DNA from: Bacillota bacterium
GTDB taxonomy: Bacteria; Bacillota; Clostridia; Peptostreptococcales; Acidaminobacteraceae
Assembly (NCBI GenBank): GCA_030529205.1
Contig: JAUMXJ010000060.1
Span: 1-6,755 of the forward strand
DNA: 6,755 bases
Reading direction: 5' to 3'
A program made the translations under genes and the position numbers. The notes below the pieces were generated by a model, which did not search any database, had not been told where the DNA came from, and worked only from the letters and a program-made list of their open reading frames with translations. The stretch's first letter is position 1; every line of letters starts with the position of its first letter. Positions 5,638 to 6,755 of the stretch are shown here, one piece after another.

Positions 5638-6755
5638 ATGTTAAAAAATTTAAAAATCACAACCAAGGTTGTGGCATTAACGCTTTTTTTGTTGGGTTTT
5701 TCAGGATTAATTGTCGTGATGTTGTTCAATACCATGAGGTCCTTGAGTATTGAAAAATCGGATCTCGACATACTGAAACAGGCGCAGAGCATGACGACGG
5801 AGTATTCCGAGGAGTTTTCGAAGATTTATGCTCTTGTCGAGAGCTATGCGATGAGCGTCGAAAACAGCATTTTATACAAGAAAAGCGATCGACAGGATGT
5901 CGTGTCGATGCTCGAGCGCTCGCTCAAGAATCATCCGAGTATTGTCGCGCACGGATGCGGATTGGAGCCGAACCGATTTGACGGAAAGGACAATATGTTC
6001 CGGGGCAATACCAAGGCCGGCAGTGATGCCGATGGAAGATACCTCGCCTATGTTTCTTTGGACTCTTCGGGAAACGCCCTGGTGGATGTATTGACCGGCT
6101 ATGATATGCCCGGTGACGGAGATTGGTACATTGTGCCGATGAAGACCGGAGAGACATTTGTGTCCGAGCCGTATTATTACGATATTGCGGGAGTTTCCAC
6201 ACTGATGTTCACCATCTCCGCGCCGATCAAAATCGACGGCAAGCCGATCGGCGTCGTAACGGCGGATATTTCTCTCCATCCCGTACAGGAAAAAATTCAG
6301 AAAAGTCTCATAACCGAAGAAGATGTGAAGTCGGTAATGACAACGGAAAGCGGGTACATTGTGGCATCGAGCCTCGATACGCTGCGCATCGGGGGCAATG
6401 TGAAGGATACGGTGTTCGAAACATCGCTGAAAGCGCAGGAGAGCATTCTCGTAACCGATGTAGAAGGACTCAGCCGCAGCCAAGTCATCGCGAAAGCGGA
6501 AGTGACCATCGGAAATGCCGATCAGAGCTGGTATTTTTTCAGGGTGGTTCCCGCAGGAGCAGCATACAAGAACTATAAATTCCAAAGAGATGTCACCATC
6601 GCCATCATCGTCATCGCATTGGTCGGTGCGATTGTCATGGCATGGCTGATTCGCCGAAGCATTCGCAAGCCGATCCAATTGTTCCAGGCCTCCATGGGAA
6701 CCGTGAGCTCCGGAGATCTTCGCAGCATGCAGAGTTTCGGATCGAAAGACGAACT
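5638..6755 (+). CDS. methyl-accepting chemotaxis protein with dCache-like sensor, 3' end outside window
   Basis: The reading frame stays open to the window edge, giving 372 full codons of a classical transmembrane chemoreceptor. Residues 1-10 are basic (MLKNLKITTK). TM1 spans about 11-31, an extracytoplasmic sensor region about 32-318, TM2 about 319-338, and HAMP begins at RRSIRKPIQLF (339-349) with the typical SSGDL (357-361). The sensor looks like a dCache_1 domain: GRYLAYVSLDSSGN (133-146), GDWYIVPMKTGETFVSEPYY (161-180) and MFTISAPIKIDGKPIGVV plus TADISL (190-213) match its membrane-distal module. A second smaller module follows (about 230-305). I do not see the Y-R-W-Y pattern of amino-acid-binding dCache domains, so the ligand class is open. 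The signalling domain should lie just downstream. The ATG at 5638 has AGGAGAG (5628-5634) ahead of it. An in-frame ATG at 5611 with GGAG four bases upstream would add nine residues and is less likely. Confidence 0.9.
   Translation, partial: MLKNLKITTKVVALTLFLLGFSGLIVVMLFNTMRSLSIEKSDLDILKQAQSMTTEYSEEFSKIYALVESYAMSVENSILYKKSDRQDVVSMLERSLKNHPSIVAHGCGLEPNRFDGKDNMFRGNTKAGSDADGRYLAYVSLDSSGNALVDVLTGYDMPGDGDWYIVPMKTGETFVSEPYYYDIAGVSTLMFTISAPIKIDGKPIGVVTADISLHPVQEKIQKSLITEEDVKSVMTTESGYIVASSLDTLRIGGNVKDTVFETSLKAQESILVTDVEGLSRSQVIAKAEVTIGNADQSWYFFRVVPAGAAYKNYKFQRDVTIAIIVIALVGAIVMAWLIRRSIRKPIQLFQASMGTVSSGDLRSMQSFGSKDE

Noticed and set aside
5872..6678. 268-codon open frame on the - strand inside the second receptor gene
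   Set aside because: Antisense to a clear dCache sensor and TM2; low-plausibility composition and no motif.

Overview
The window carries five protein-coding genes, all on the + strand, from a motile and probably anaerobic or microaerophilic bacterium. I favour a Firmicutes (Bacillota) lineage with moderate G+C. The reasons are strong AGGAG-type ribosome sites, AT-rich intergenic stretches, consensus sigma-A-like promoters, sigma-28/SigD-like boxes before a chemoreceptor gene, an iron-sulfur repair protein and a cysteine-rich hydrolase. The species cannot be read from the sequence.

Layout: (1) 8-649, a RIC-family di-iron protein (YtfE/ScdA type) for iron-sulfur cluster repair, with all seven expected iron ligands present. 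(2) 650-908, a spacer with a small hairpin, a near-consensus promoter (744-772) and a 59-nt bulged stem-loop (800-858) in the predicted 5' leader of the next gene. (3) 909-2387, an unusual methyl-accepting chemotaxis protein with about six membrane segments, no extracytoplasmic sensor domain and no recognisable HAMP, closed by a clear terminator (2465-2488). (4) 2388-2702, a 315-base non-coding stretch with that terminator, a very AT-rich promoter with inverted repeats, and a terminator-like hairpin in the leader just before the next gene. (5) 2703-5354, a two-gene operon of a YfcC/DcuC-superfamily membrane carrier and an M20D-type amidohydrolase, 12 bases apart, closed by a strong terminator (5376-5413). 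(6) 5414-5637, an AT-rich spacer with two tandem sigma-28-like promoters and a stem-forming leader. (7) 5638 to the window end, a second chemoreceptor of classical form (TM, dCache-like sensor, TM, HAMP) cut off by the window edge.

Taken together, this is an uptake-and-hydrolysis module for an N-acylated amino acid, peptide or similar amide, flanked on both sides by chemoreceptors and preceded by a stress-repair gene. A functional link between receptors and transporter is an inference from position only. I found no mobile element, CRISPR array, tRNA or rRNA, and no clearly new multi-gene system. The least explained parts are the membrane-embedded receptor, its structured leader, and the possible attenuator before the carrier gene.
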